From Beijerinckia sp. 28-YEA-48 (GTDB taxonomy: Bacteria > Pseudomonadota > Alphaproteobacteria > Rhizobiales > Beijerinckiaceae), in contig NZ_FNSI01000001.1 in assembly GCF_900104955.1 (NCBI RefSeq), positions 5,428,001-5,492,000 of the forward strand: DNA of 64,000 nt, written 5' to 3'. Below the pieces are notes generated by a model. It had not been told where the DNA came from and did not search any database. It saw only the letters and a list, made by a program, of their open reading frames with translations. The translations under genes and the position numbers were made by a program. This document shows, piece after piece, positions 8,530 through 16,494 of the stretch (position 1 is its first letter; every line of letters starts with the position of its first letter).

Positions 8530-9273
8530 TCAGGCCGCTTTACGCTCGATCGCTTCCAGTTCCTCGATCGGGATTTCCTTGGCGACATAGTCCCAATAGA
8601 GCGCGGTGGTGTAGAGCAGACGCATCTGGGCGCCGATCTCACAGATCTTCAGGCAGCGCTGCTGCAACTCGACCGTATTGGCGTGTTCGAGCACGATCTG
8701 ATAGCCGCGTTCGCCGTGGATTTCGTCGGAGACGATGTGCAGGTCGAAGAATTCGACTTCCTCGTCGGTGAACTTGTATTTGTCGCGCAGGGTCGGGGTC
8801 TGCTTGCGATAGATCGAGGGCACCTGCGATTCCAGGCCGACGACCAGGCCAGCCACCGCGACGATCGGATCTTCGCGCATCGCCACCGAATAGCACCAGC
8901 TCTGCAAGCCGCGTGTGGTGGGCGACATATTGTCGGGATCGACAACGCGTTCGCGTGTCGTGCCGCAGGATTCAGCGAAACGGATCAGGAGGTCGGTGTG
9001 GCGGTCGCCGCCGATCTCTTCCTCATACATATTGGCGAGCAGGAAGTCCTTGGCCTCGGTGTAACGCTCCGGCATGCGGGCGTAGATATAGGCCAGATAG
9101 TCGGCGAACGGGCCGACGTAATGGAAGTGATTTTCAGCCCAACGCGCCAGATGCGGACGGCTCAGCTTGCCGCTGGCCCAGGCGATGCTGAACGGGGCCT
9201 TGTTGGCGCTTTTGCCCTTGATGGCTTCTTCAAGGGCGGCTCGGAAATCAACGTGGTTCATTAATTCGGGCAT
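8530..9273 (-). CDS. Iron-containing redox enzyme, heme-oxygenase-like diiron oxidase (HDO/TenA-PqqC fold)
   Basis: A 247-residue all-helical protein of the TenA/PqqC-like superfamily. The six-ligand pattern of heme-oxygenase-like diiron oxidases is intact: Glu85-x6-His92 (EEIGGDRH), Glu148 (GLES), and His179-x3-Asp183-x2-His186 (HIVSDEIH). Known HDOs (for example CADD, UndA, BesC, SznF central domain) activate O2 for C-C cleavage, desaturation or N-oxygenation of amino or fatty acids. The ATG at 9273 has GGGAG at a good distance; an upstream ATG at 9303 lacks one. It is the first gene of an operon with two ferredoxins, an AspDH-like enzyme, GntR and a hydrolase. I infer an oxidative catabolic step on an amine or amino acid; the substrate is unknown. 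Confidence 0.87.
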   Translation of the reverse strand: MPELMNHVDFRAALEEAIKGKSANKAPFSIAWASGKLSRPHLARWAENHFHYVGPFADYLAYIYARMPERYTEAKDFLLANMYEEEIGGDRHTDLLIRFAESCGTTRERVVDPDNMSPTTRGLQSWCYSVAMREDPIVAVAGLVVGLESQVPSIYRKQTPTLRDKYKFTDEEVEFFDLHIVSDEIHGERGYQIVLEHANTVELQQRCLKICEIGAQMRLLYTTALYWDYVAKEIPIEELEAIERKAA

Positions 9274-9342
9274 ATCGCGCTCCCTTTGCCGCAGGTTGAC
9301 CATGGCGCGCTGGGCGGGATCGCCCCTTTCGTGCGCTAAAGA

Positions 9343-9359
9343 TTGTATACTATATACAA
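9343..9359. promoter_or_regulatory. GntR/FCD-type operator 1, over the leftward promoter
   Basis: Perfect 7-3-7 palindrome TTGTATA-CTA-TATACAA. Read leftward, it overlaps the -10 region (GTATAC) of a promoter whose -35 TTGACA is the complement of 9368-9373, with a 17-base spacer. It probably lets the GntR protein repress the oxidase operon. Confidence 0.72.
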
Positions 9360-9367
9360 ATTTTAGC

Positions 9368-9373
9368 TGTCAA
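9368..9373 (-). promoter_or_regulatory. -35 element of the leftward oxidase operon promoter
   Basis: The complement reads TTGACA, followed after 17 bases by GTATAC inside operator 1. This gives a sigma70-type promoter about 70-100 bases upstream of the oxidase start. Confidence 0.55.
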
Positions 9374-9460
9374 CGGCAATCCGAAGGATGCCGTTATTTT
9401 CCTCTGTTTCTGCCTTAAGCAGAGCAATTGCTGATATTTTATGCGCCTCGATTTGGGGAG

Positions 9461-9490
9461 TTGACAAATTTCGGATTGTATAAAGTATAC
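9461..9490 (+). promoter_or_regulatory. Rightward permease operon promoter
   Basis: TTGACA at 9461-9466 and GTATAC at 9485-9490 are separated by 18 bases, and the -10 lies within operator 2. The layout mirrors the leftward promoter, so the divergent operons appear co-regulated. Confidence 0.55.
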
Positions 9491-9492
9491 AA
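9476..9492. promoter_or_regulatory. GntR/FCD-type operator 2, over the rightward promoter
   Basis: Perfect palindrome TTGTATA-AAG-TATACAA with the same arms and spacing as operator 1, centred 133 bases away. It overlaps the -10 of the rightward promoter about 50 bases before the permease start. Confidence 0.72.
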
Positions 9493-9540
9493 AATCGGGG
9501 CTAGGCCAATCTTTCTCGGCCAATTCGGAAGGGGAACATC

Positions 9541-11082
9541 ATGGGACAGAGCGTAACGCTCACTGCGGCGCATTGGGTTTATGTCGTTGGCGTTTTGGCG
9601 GTCGTGCTGACAATGATCATGCGCGCCAATGTCGTCGTGCCGTCCATCCTCGCCACATTGGCGGTGACATGGGCCTGGACCGGCAGTCCGGTCACCGCGC
9701 TGAGCAGCATCTTCAATGCGAGCTTCGTGGCAGCCAAGGAGCTGTTCAACATCTTCCTGGTGATCGCCCTGATCACCGCACTCCTGAATGCGCTCAAGAC
9801 TCTGCGCTCTGATGTGCGCATGGTGCAGCCGTTCCGGGTCATCATGACCAACGGCCATTCCGCTTATTTCATTCTCGCGGCGGTCACTTATGTGATCTCG
9901 CTGTTCTTCTGGCCGACGCCGGCAGTGCCGCTGGTCTCCGCCGTGCTCTTGCCGGCGGCTATCGCGGCAGGCCTGTCGCCGCTTGCCGGCGCCATGGCCA
10001 TCGCCATCGCCGGCCAGGGCATGGCGCTGTCGTCCGACTATGTGATCGGCGTCGCACCCGCCATCAGCGCCAAGGCGGCCGGCATCGCCGTCAGCGCGTC
10101 GGCGGTGGCCGATCGTGCCCTGGCTCTCTCGTTGATCACCGGCGGCATTGCGCTGGTGCTGGGTTATCTCTCCATCCGCAAACAGATCCTGCCGGGCAGT
10201 GAGCTCCTGTTGGAAAAGTGGCTGGGGCAATCGTCCACCATGGATCCCAAGATCGAAGCCACCGGCAGTTTCGACAAGGCGGAACTGGCGCGGGGCACCA
10301 GCTACGCGCAGCCGTCGCGGATCGACAAGCTGCTGCGCCAGCATTTGCCGCTGGTCGGTGCAGGCCGCGAGTTCTGGTCGAAGCTCTTCGCGATTTTGAC
10401 GCCGATCGGCTTTGCCGTGGTCATCGCCATCATGGTGCTGCCGAAGCTCGGCACCGGCCTGCCTGAACTGAAGGGCGGCGATGCGGCGGCCCTGGTCGGT
10501 GGCATGGGCGCCGTGCTGATGATCCTGGCGACTTTGGCGGCGGAAGGTTTTCGTAAAAGCCTCGACGTCTGCGCCGAACATATCACCGAGGGCTTCGTCT
10601 TCGCCTTCAAAGCCATGGGCTCCGTGCTCCCCATCGCTGGCTTCTTCTTCGCCGGTGCTGGCGGTGAACTGGCCGCTGGTGTTCTCAACGTGCCGGTCGG
10701 GCAGGCGCCGTCGCTGCTGTTTGAACTGATCAATGCGGCGCAGGCGTTTCTGCCACAGAACCATTATCTGGTCGCCTTCGGCGTCCTGATCGTCGGCATG
10801 GTCACCGGTATCGATGGCTCCGGCTTCGCCGGTCTGCCGCTCACCGGTTCGCTGTCGGGCGCGCTCGGGCCGGCGGTCGGTCTGAATGTCGCCACCCTCT
10901 GTGCGATTGGGCAGATGGGCGCGGTGTGGACCGGTGGCGGCACGCTGGTCGCCTGGTCTTCGCTGATTGCGGTGGCGGGCTTTGCCCGTGTGCCGGTGCT
11001 CGATGCGGTGCGCATGCTGTTGATGCCCGTCCTCGTCGGTCTTTTCGTTTCCACCTTATGTGCCGTCATCTTCTGGAGTTAG
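9541..11082 (+). CDS. Multi-pass membrane transporter of uncertain family
   Basis: A 513-residue very hydrophobic protein with roughly 11-13 membrane segments and a cytoplasmic hydrophilic stretch around residues 225-275. Gly-rich segments such as GIDGSGFAGLPLTGSLSGALG and paired hydrophobic halves recall ion-coupled organic-anion permeases (GntP/DctM/NhaC-like folds), but I cannot assign a named family. It is the first gene of the rightward operon under operator 2 and ends 2 bases before the aldehyde dehydrogenase start. It therefore probably imports the compound handled by this cluster. The start ATG follows GGAAGGGG. Confidence 0.78.
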   Translation: MGQSVTLTAAHWVYVVGVLAVVLTMIMRANVVVPSILATLAVTWAWTGSPVTALSSIFNASFVAAKELFNIFLVIALITALLNALKTLRSDVRMVQPFRVIMTNGHSAYFILAAVTYVISLFFWPTPAVPLVSAVLLPAAIAAGLSPLAGAMAIAIAGQGMALSSDYVIGVAPAISAKAAGIAVSASAVADRALALSLITGGIALVLGYLSIRKQILPGSELLLEKWLGQSSTMDPKIEATGSFDKAELARGTSYAQPSRIDKLLRQHLPLVGAGREFWSKLFAILTPIGFAVVIAIMVLPKLGTGLPELKGGDAAALVGGMGAVLMILATLAAEGFRKSLDVCAEHITEGFVFAFKAMGSVLPIAGFFFAGAGGELAAGVLNVPVGQAPSLLFELINAAQAFLPQNHYLVAFGVLIVGMVTGIDGSGFAGLPLTGSLSGALGPAVGLNVATLCAIGQMGAVWTGGGTLVAWSSLIAVAGFARVPVLDAVRMLLMPVLVGLFVSTLCAVIFWS

Positions 11083-11084
11083 AG

Positions 11085-12572
11085 ATGAGTCAGTCTGCAT
11101 CGCTTCGCGCCACCGTCGCGCCGCCCGTCGAAGAGTTCAAGAATTATATCGATGGCGCCTGGGTGGCGGGCTCCACCGGCGAATGGCTGGATGACGTCAA
11201 TCCAGCCGACGTCGAGGATATCGTCGGCCGCTTTCCAGCTTCCAGTGCGGGGGACGGGGAAGCAGCGGTGCGCGCGGCCCAGGCGGCTTTTGCCGCCTGG
11301 CGCAAAACGCCGGTGTCGGCGCGGGCAAAAATTCTCAACCTGGCCGCGGATCATCTGGAAGCCAACGCGGCGCGTTTCGCCGCCGAGATGACGCGCGAAA
11401 TGGGCAAGCCCCTGGCGCTCGCGAAGGATGAGTTCCTGCGTTCGGCCCAGACCTTGCGTTTCTATGCTGTGGAAGGCCAGTCCTTCACCGGCGAGACCTA
11501 TCCGCAAGACGACGTCAACATGACGGTCTATTCCGAGCGCGAGCCGGTGGGCGTGGTGTCGGTGATTACGCCGTGGAATTTTCCGGTCTCGATTCCGGCG
11601 CGCAAGATCGCGCCGGCTTTGATCACCGGCAATACGGTGGTTTTCAAACCGTCGTCCGATGCGCCGCTGTCGGGCTATCGTCTGGCCGAGGCTTTCGTTG
11701 TCGCCGGCGTTCCCAGAGGCGTTCTTAATTTTCTCAGCGGCCGCGCCGGCGATGTCGGCACGGCGATCACCGTGCCGCCGGTGGTGCGCGCCATTTCCTT
11801 CACCGGTTCGACGTCGGCAGGAGAGCATATTCACCGCTCCGTGAGTTTCACCACGCGCACGCAGATGGAACTCGGCGGCAAGAATCCGCTGATTGTCATG
11901 GACGACGCGGATCTCGATCAAGCGGTCGATCTCACCGTCAAGGGCGGCCTGTCGCTCTCAGGGCAAGCCTGCACCGGCACCAGCCGCGTTTTGGTGATGA
12001 ACACGGTGAAGGCCGCTTTCACCGAAAAACTCCTTGCCCGGGTGAAGGCGCTGAAGATCGGCAGCGGCATGACGCCAGGCATCGACATTGGGCCGCTGGC
12101 GACAGCGCGCCAGCTCGACACGGTGCTGCGCTATATCGAGATCGGCAAAGGTGAAGCGACCTTGCTGTGCGGTGGCGAGCGTTTGAAAGGGCCTGATTTC
12201 GATCGTGGCTTCTATGTCTCGCCGGCGATCTTCACCGATGTGACCCAAGACATGCGTATCGCGCGCGAGGAAATCTTTGGGCCGGTGATCGCGCTGATCG
12301 AGGTGACGTCCTATGAGGATGCCATCGCCAAAGCGAATGACACCGAATATGGCCTGTCGGCTGCGATCGCCACGCGCAATCCGCGTTTGATGCATGCGTT
12401 CGCGCGTGACATCGAAGCTGGCACCGTCAAGATCAATCGCACCACCACGGGCAATCTGATCAACGCGCCTTTCGGCGGGCTCAAACGTTCGAGCACGTCG
12501 ACTTTCCGTGAGTCCGGCCGTGTCGGGCTCGAATTCTACACCCAGATCAAAACCGTCTACCGTGGCGTCTGA
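11085..12572 (+). CDS. NAD(P)-dependent aldehyde dehydrogenase (ALDH superfamily)
   Basis: A 495-residue ALDH. The general base Glu262 is in MELGGKNP, the nucleophile Cys296 in SGQACTGTS, and the oxyanion/cofactor elements are TPWNFP (162-167) and FKPS with Lys188. The length is standard. It resembles semialdehyde dehydrogenases such as ketoglutarate-semialdehyde or succinate-semialdehyde types. The ATG at 11085 lies 2 bases after the permease stop, with GGAG upstream. It should oxidise an aldehyde intermediate of the pathway to the acid. Confidence 0.92.
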   Translation: MSQSASLRATVAPPVEEFKNYIDGAWVAGSTGEWLDDVNPADVEDIVGRFPASSAGDGEAAVRAAQAAFAAWRKTPVSARAKILNLAADHLEANAARFAAEMTREMGKPLALAKDEFLRSAQTLRFYAVEGQSFTGETYPQDDVNMTVYSEREPVGVVSVITPWNFPVSIPARKIAPALITGNTVVFKPSSDAPLSGYRLAEAFVVAGVPRGVLNFLSGRAGDVGTAITVPPVVRAISFTGSTSAGEHIHRSVSFTTRTQMELGGKNPLIVMDDADLDQAVDLTVKGGLSLSGQACTGTSRVLVMNTVKAAFTEKLLARVKALKIGSGMTPGIDIGPLATARQLDTVLRYIEIGKGEATLLCGGERLKGPDFDRGFYVSPAIFTDVTQDMRIAREEIFGPVIALIEVTSYEDAIAKANDTEYGLSAAIATRNPRLMHAFARDIEAGTVKINRTTTGNLINAPFGGLKRSSTSTFRESGRVGLEFYTQIKTVYRGV

Positions 12573-12595
12573 CGGACAGTTGAGGACATATTGAT

Positions 12596-13072
12596 ATGAG
12601 ACAGACCATGAAGCTCGAACTTCCGGAAGCCAAGCGCATGGCCGAGGCCGCCTTGCGCAAGGCGGAGGAGCTGAAGGTGTTCGAGACCGTGTGTATCGCC
12701 GATGATGGTGGCTTTCCGCTTGTCATCGAGCGCATGAGCCGGGCGCGCGTCACCGGTCCGCAGATCGCCTGGAACAAGGCGTTCACGGCGGCTGGCCACA
12801 AGCGATCCACCCATCTGTTCAATCAAGCGCCCAATGGTCCGGCGCTGCCAGGCAATGAAGCTTTTGGCATTCAGCTGAGTTTCGAAGGCAAGTTCGCGGT
12901 CTTCGTCGGCGGCTTCCCGATCGTGGTCGATGGCGAGGTGATCGGCGGCATCGGGTTGAGCGGTGGCAATGGCGAGCAGGACACGGCCTGCGGCGTCGCC
13001 GCCATGCAGGCCCTGCAGGATTTCCTGGGCGCGGCTCACAAAGTTACCGTGCAGGCCGATATCAAGCTTTAA
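12596..13072 (+). CDS. GlcG/HbpS-like heme-binding domain protein (DUF336)
   Basis: A 158-residue single-domain protein of the GlcG/HbpS (DUF336) family, with the recognisable FAVFVGGFPIVVDGEVIGGIGLSGG turn split over residues 101-125 and the C-terminal Gly-rich GEQDTACGVAAMQAL. Family members occur in glycolate, diol and haem-related gene clusters and bind small ligands or haem; most have no known reaction. There is no signal peptide. An alternative ATG is at 12608. It follows the aldehyde dehydrogenase by 23 bases and is probably in the same transcript. Confidence 0.85.
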   Translation: MRQTMKLELPEAKRMAEAALRKAEELKVFETVCIADDGGFPLVIERMSRARVTGPQIAWNKAFTAAGHKRSTHLFNQAPNGPALPGNEAFGIQLSFEGKFAVFVGGFPIVVDGEVIGGIGLSGGNGEQDTACGVAAMQALQDFLGAAHKVTVQADIKL

Positions 13073-13090
13073 GCCATAGATCCGAGATTG

Positions 13091-13133
13091 GCCGTCGCTT
13101 CTGCTGGACGATTGTCCACCAGAAGCGGACGGC
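13091..13133 (+). terminator. Large intercistronic hairpin
   Basis: GCTTCTG-C-TGGAC (13097-13109) pairs with GTCCA-C-CAGAAGC (13114-13126) over a GATT loop, and flanking GCCGTC/GACGGC extend the stem. There is no T-tract, so it may attenuate or stabilise the transcript rather than terminate it. Confidence 0.45.
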
Positions 13134-13143
13134 TGATCCGCGC

Positions 13144-13161
13144 GCGCGCCAGTTGGCGCGC
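13144..13161. repeat. Second perfect hairpin before the acyl-CoA dehydrogenase-like gene
   Basis: GCGCGCCA-GT-TGGCGCGC is a perfect 8-bp inverted repeat ending about 30 bases before the next start codon. Together with the preceding hairpin it fills most of the 119-base gap between the GlcG-like and acyl-CoA-dehydrogenase-like genes. Confidence 0.5.
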
Positions 13162-13191
13162 TATTCTGGCCGCCACTCATGGGAGGCCAGA

Positions 13192-14436
13192 ATGATCTAT
13201 GCCGATGACGGTTCGCTGTCCGAAGAACAGCGCCTGATGCGCGACAGCTGCCGCGCCTTTGTCGATGACGTGGTCACGCCTTTCATCCGCACCCACTGGC
13301 AGAAAGAATGGGACATGTCGCCCGCTGGGCGGCTGCCGCCGTCCATTCTTGAAGGCGCCGATGCCATCGGCATCCGGACGCTTGGGGTGCCGGAAATCTT
13401 CGGTGGCGTGGAGCTCGATTCCCAAAGCGAGGTGCGCACGTTCGCTTTGATCGCCGAAGAGATCGCGCGCGGCGATTCCGGCCTGGCCGACAAGCTGGTG
13501 CAGAATTGGAAAGTCTCCATCGTTCTCAGAGAATTCGCGCCCAAGCACTTGCAGGAGAAATGGTTCCCGAAACTGGTGGGCGATCCGCAATTCCTGCTCG
13601 CCCATTGCCTCACCGAGCCGCGCGGCGCCTCAGATCGCTGGCTGCCCTACAACGTGCCGGAAGCCGCCATGCACACCAAGGCCGTGCGCGATGGCGACCA
13701 TTGGGTGATCAACGGGCGCAAGCAATTCATCTCCAATGGGTATGATGCCAGCCTCTATGTGGTCTATGCCAATACCAATTCCGCCGTTGGCATGCTGCAG
13801 GGCACATCGAGCTTCCTGGTACCGCGCGACACGCCGGGCCTGACCGTCACCAAGTGCAATGAAACGATCGGCTGCCGTTTCATGAACAATGGCGAGCTGG
13901 TGTTCGAGGATTGCCGTGTGCCGGCCGATCATCTGCTGGTCGAAAGCAAGGGGCTACAGAGCGCCGGGCAATATTTCCGCGCCGGTAAGATCATCCAGGC
14001 GGCTAAGAACATCGGCGTCGGTGTCGCCTGTTTCGAGCGCACGGCGGACTATGTGCAGAACTATGTCCAGGGTGGCCGTATCCTGATCAAGCACCAAGCG
14101 GTGGCGCTGCGGCTGGCCGATATGGCCACCCGCATCGAGGCGGCACGTGCCTTGATCGAGCGTGCGTCCAAGGCGGTCGATGAGAACCATCCCGATGCGG
14201 ACGTGCTGTGCAACATGGCCAAGGTCTATACGTCCGAGGAAATGATGAAAGTGGCGACGCATGCCATCGAACTGCATGGTGGCAATGGCGCCATGCTGGA
14301 ATTCGGCGTCGAGAAACTGTTCCGCGATGCGGCGATCTTCCTGCATATGGACGGCACCGTCGACGTCAGCCGCATGAAGATCATCAAGGCGATGTTTCCG
14401 GCGACGGCCGGGAAATATGCAGGCCCTGAAAGCTGA
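13192..14436 (+). CDS. Acyl-CoA dehydrogenase-family flavoprotein
   Basis: A 414-residue member of the acyl-CoA dehydrogenase fold: N-terminal helices (LSEEQRLMRDSCRAFV), a middle FAD-binding segment (LAHCLTEPRGASD, then WVINGRKQFISNG) and a C-terminal four-helix bundle with LHGGNGAMLEFGVEKLFRDA. At the usual catalytic-base motif YEGT the sequence reads MDGT, so the Glu is replaced by Asp. The reaction may be atypical (dehydrogenation of a CoA thioester, or another flavin reaction). The ATG at 13192 follows GGGAGG. It lies downstream of the ALDH/GlcG genes behind two hairpins. Confidence 0.88.
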   Translation: MIYADDGSLSEEQRLMRDSCRAFVDDVVTPFIRTHWQKEWDMSPAGRLPPSILEGADAIGIRTLGVPEIFGGVELDSQSEVRTFALIAEEIARGDSGLADKLVQNWKVSIVLREFAPKHLQEKWFPKLVGDPQFLLAHCLTEPRGASDRWLPYNVPEAAMHTKAVRDGDHWVINGRKQFISNGYDASLYVVYANTNSAVGMLQGTSSFLVPRDTPGLTVTKCNETIGCRFMNNGELVFEDCRVPADHLLVESKGLQSAGQYFRAGKIIQAAKNIGVGVACFERTADYVQNYVQGGRILIKHQAVALRLADMATRIEAARALIERASKAVDENHPDADVLCNMAKVYTSEEMMKVATHAIELHGGNGAMLEFGVEKLFRDAAIFLHMDGTVDVSRMKIIKAMFPATAGKYAGPES

Positions 14437-14511
14437 GGGTTTGGCCTGCCGCCCCGGAAGGTGCGATAAGGGCTCAAGAGCCAGGCAAGGAGGCTTGGCA
14501 AGGGAGGCCAG

Positions 14512-15483
14512 ATGGCGGGAAGGCAGGCGCTGCGGTCAGTCGAACGGCAGGGAAGGGCGGAAGCGCCGTTCCGCTCCTATGCGCCCGAGCGCAATGGGGC
14601 GCCGCGCTTCAGCATCCGCATCGTCGAGCGCACCGAGCGGCTCTATCCGGCCCATAAGCACGATTACTTCCAGATTCTCTATTTCATGTCGGCGGCGCCT
14701 GTCCTGCGCATTGGCCTGACCTCTCATAAGCCGAAAGCCGGATCGATTTATTTTGTCGCGCCGATGGTGTCGCATCAGATCCGTTTCGATCAGCGCACCC
14801 GCTGCATCGTTGTCTATTTCGATCTGGATTTTCTGCATCCAGGCCTGTCGCGCTCCTATCCGATTTCGGAACTGGTGCGCCTGCTGCCCGAACTGATGCC
14901 ATTCGCCTGGCAGAACTATGTCGATTTCAACGCCCGGCGGAAACAGGCCGATCGGATCGAAAGCCTGATCACCTCGATGAACCGCGAGAACGACTCAGGC
15001 GGCATGTTCGCGCAGGAAATGATGCGGGCGGAACTGTCTTTGTTGCTGGCGTCCATCTGCAAGGATCACGAGGCGGAGTTTTCTCGGCTGACGACACGTC
15101 TGCCGGCTGTTGGTCGCGACAGCGGCCATATGCGGCGCATCTCCGCCTTCATCGAAGACAATTATGTGCGCGGGCCGGGGCTTGATGAGGCGGCTAAAAC
15201 CGTTGGCCTGTCCCGCAGCAGGCTCTGCGCCCTGATCCGGCAATATACCGGCAGCACGTTCAATCTGCTGATCCGCGACATGCGCATGGAGGATGCCTGC
15301 GAGCGGTTGGCGCTGACGAGCGAGTCCATCAGCCAGGTCGCTTACCGGGTCGGCTACAATGACGAAAAATATTTTTTGCGCGCCTTCAAGACGGCGATCG
15401 GCATGACGCCGTCGGCCTATCGCCTGAAACAAGGGACCAGAGCCGGCGTGGCGGGCGCCGAGATAATCGGGAAGTCCGCATAA
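14512..15483 (+). CDS. AraC-family transcriptional regulator
   Basis: A 323-residue regulator with an N-terminal cupin-like sensing part (YPAHKHDYFQILYFMS) and a C-terminal double helix-turn-helix (about residues 215-310). The second helix-turn-helix carries the signature VAYRVGYNDEKYFLRAFK. The ATG follows AGGGAGG. It follows the acyl-CoA-dehydrogenase-like gene by 75 bases in the same direction and probably gives a second layer of control of the cluster alongside the GntR repressor. The ligand is unknown. Confidence 0.9.
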   Translation: MAGRQALRSVERQGRAEAPFRSYAPERNGAPRFSIRIVERTERLYPAHKHDYFQILYFMSAAPVLRIGLTSHKPKAGSIYFVAPMVSHQIRFDQRTRCIVVYFDLDFLHPGLSRSYPISELVRLLPELMPFAWQNYVDFNARRKQADRIESLITSMNRENDSGGMFAQEMMRAELSLLLASICKDHEAEFSRLTTRLPAVGRDSGHMRRISAFIEDNYVRGPGLDEAAKTVGLSRSRLCALIRQYTGSTFNLLIRDMRMEDACERLALTSESISQVAYRVGYNDEKYFLRAFKTAIGMTPSAYRLKQGTRAGVAGAEIIGKSA

Positions 15484-15576
15484 GATCAAAGGCCTGCTCT
15501 CATCTACCCGGCGCGGATCAGTTATCAGGGTCACTGCAAATCAAACAGGGGCGCTTTCTGCCAAGCCCATGCCTGA

Positions 15577-15600
15577 AATAATTTGTTACACAGCGGCAAT
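15577..15600 (+). promoter_or_regulatory. Shared box (copy 1) upstream of the response regulator gene
   Basis: AATAATTTGTTACACAGCGG continuing to GCAAT; 22 of 24 bases match copy 2 at 17914-17937. The halves TTGTTAC and CGGCAAT start 11 bases apart, the spacing of OmpR/PhoB-type direct repeats. The placement suggests autoregulation of the two-component operon. Confidence 0.6.
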
Positions 15601-15747
15601 CGCCGGGATGCATCATCATCCCCATATGTCGAACTAGGTGACAGGTTCTGTCGCTGGGTGCTGGTTGTCTCGCTACCTCCTGATCCTCCCCGGGCCGCTC
15701 TGCGGCCGGACAGGATAGGAGGTGTTGGCGCGTCTCGGATTGAACTT

Positions 15748-16494
15748 ATGCAGATTGAAGCCTCCCAAAACTTCGTGAACGACCATGGCCATATCGGCGT
15801 GGTCGATGACGACCCCCAGATACGTCTGCTCGTCACCCAATATCTCCGTCGCCACGGCTTTCAGGTGTCGGCGGCGGGAGATGCGAAGGCGGCGATGGAG
15901 CTTTTGCAGACGACGCCGGTCGATCTGCTGATCCTCGACGTGATGTTGCCCGGGCGCAGCGGTCTCGATCTCTGTCGGGAGATCCGGGCGACGCTGTCAT
16001 TGCCCGTGATCATGCTCACGGCCCGTGGCGATGAGGATGACCGCATCGTTGGGCTTGAAGTCGGCGCCGATGACTACGTCACCAAGCCGTTCAGCCCGCG
16101 TGAACTGCTGGCGCGGATCCGGGCCGTGCTGCGGCGGATTCGCGGTGACGACAAGCCAGGCGCGATCGAGCGCGATGACGTTGTCCGCTTCGATGGCTGG
16201 AACCTCGATCTGCGCCGGCGCGAATTGGTGTCGCCGTCCGGCACGCTGGTCGATCTGTCCACCGGCGAATTCGATCTCCTCAATGCTTTCATTGAACATC
16301 CGAACCGCATTCTCACCCGCGACGCGCTGCTGGAATTCGCCAAAGCGCGTTCGGCGGATACGACGGATCGGGTGATCGACGTGCAGGTCAGCCGGTTGCG
16401 CAAGAAACTGGCACAGGAATCGGCCGACCGGCCATTGATCAAGACGGTGCGCGGCGTCGGCTATATGTTCGCGCCAGGTTCCCACGGTCCATGA
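15748..16494 (+). CDS. OmpR-family response regulator
   Basis: A 248-residue two-domain regulator from the ATG at 15748; the frame is open further upstream to 15583. The receiver has the acid pocket Asp20/Asp21 (VVDDD), phospho-acceptor Asp64 (LLILDVMLPG), Thr91 and Lys113 (TKPF). The C-terminal winged helix includes LSTGEFDLLNAF and the final TVRGVGYMF. It overlaps the kinase gene by 4 bases. It probably binds the box found upstream of its own gene and of the four small exported-protein genes that follow. Confidence 0.93.
   Translation: MQIEASQNFVNDHGHIGVVDDDPQIRLLVTQYLRRHGFQVSAAGDAKAAMELLQTTPVDLLILDVMLPGRSGLDLCREIRATLSLPVIMLTARGDEDDRIVGLEVGADDYVTKPFSPRELLARIRAVLRRIRGDDKPGAIERDDVVRFDGWNLDLRRRELVSPSGTLVDLSTGEFDLLNAFIEHPNRILTRDALLEFAKARSADTTDRVIDVQVSRLRKKLAQESADRPLIKTVRGVGYMFAPGSHGP

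Noticed and set aside
9439..10764. Open frame of 441 codons on the minus strand
   Set aside because: Antisense to the permease gene; the translation is a His/Arg/Gln/Asp-rich string typical of mirror frames of membrane proteins.
15583..15747. Extended N-terminus for the response regulator
   Set aside because: It would place the start inside the shared box and add residues not expected in OmpR-type receivers; the ATG at 15748 gives the usual length.
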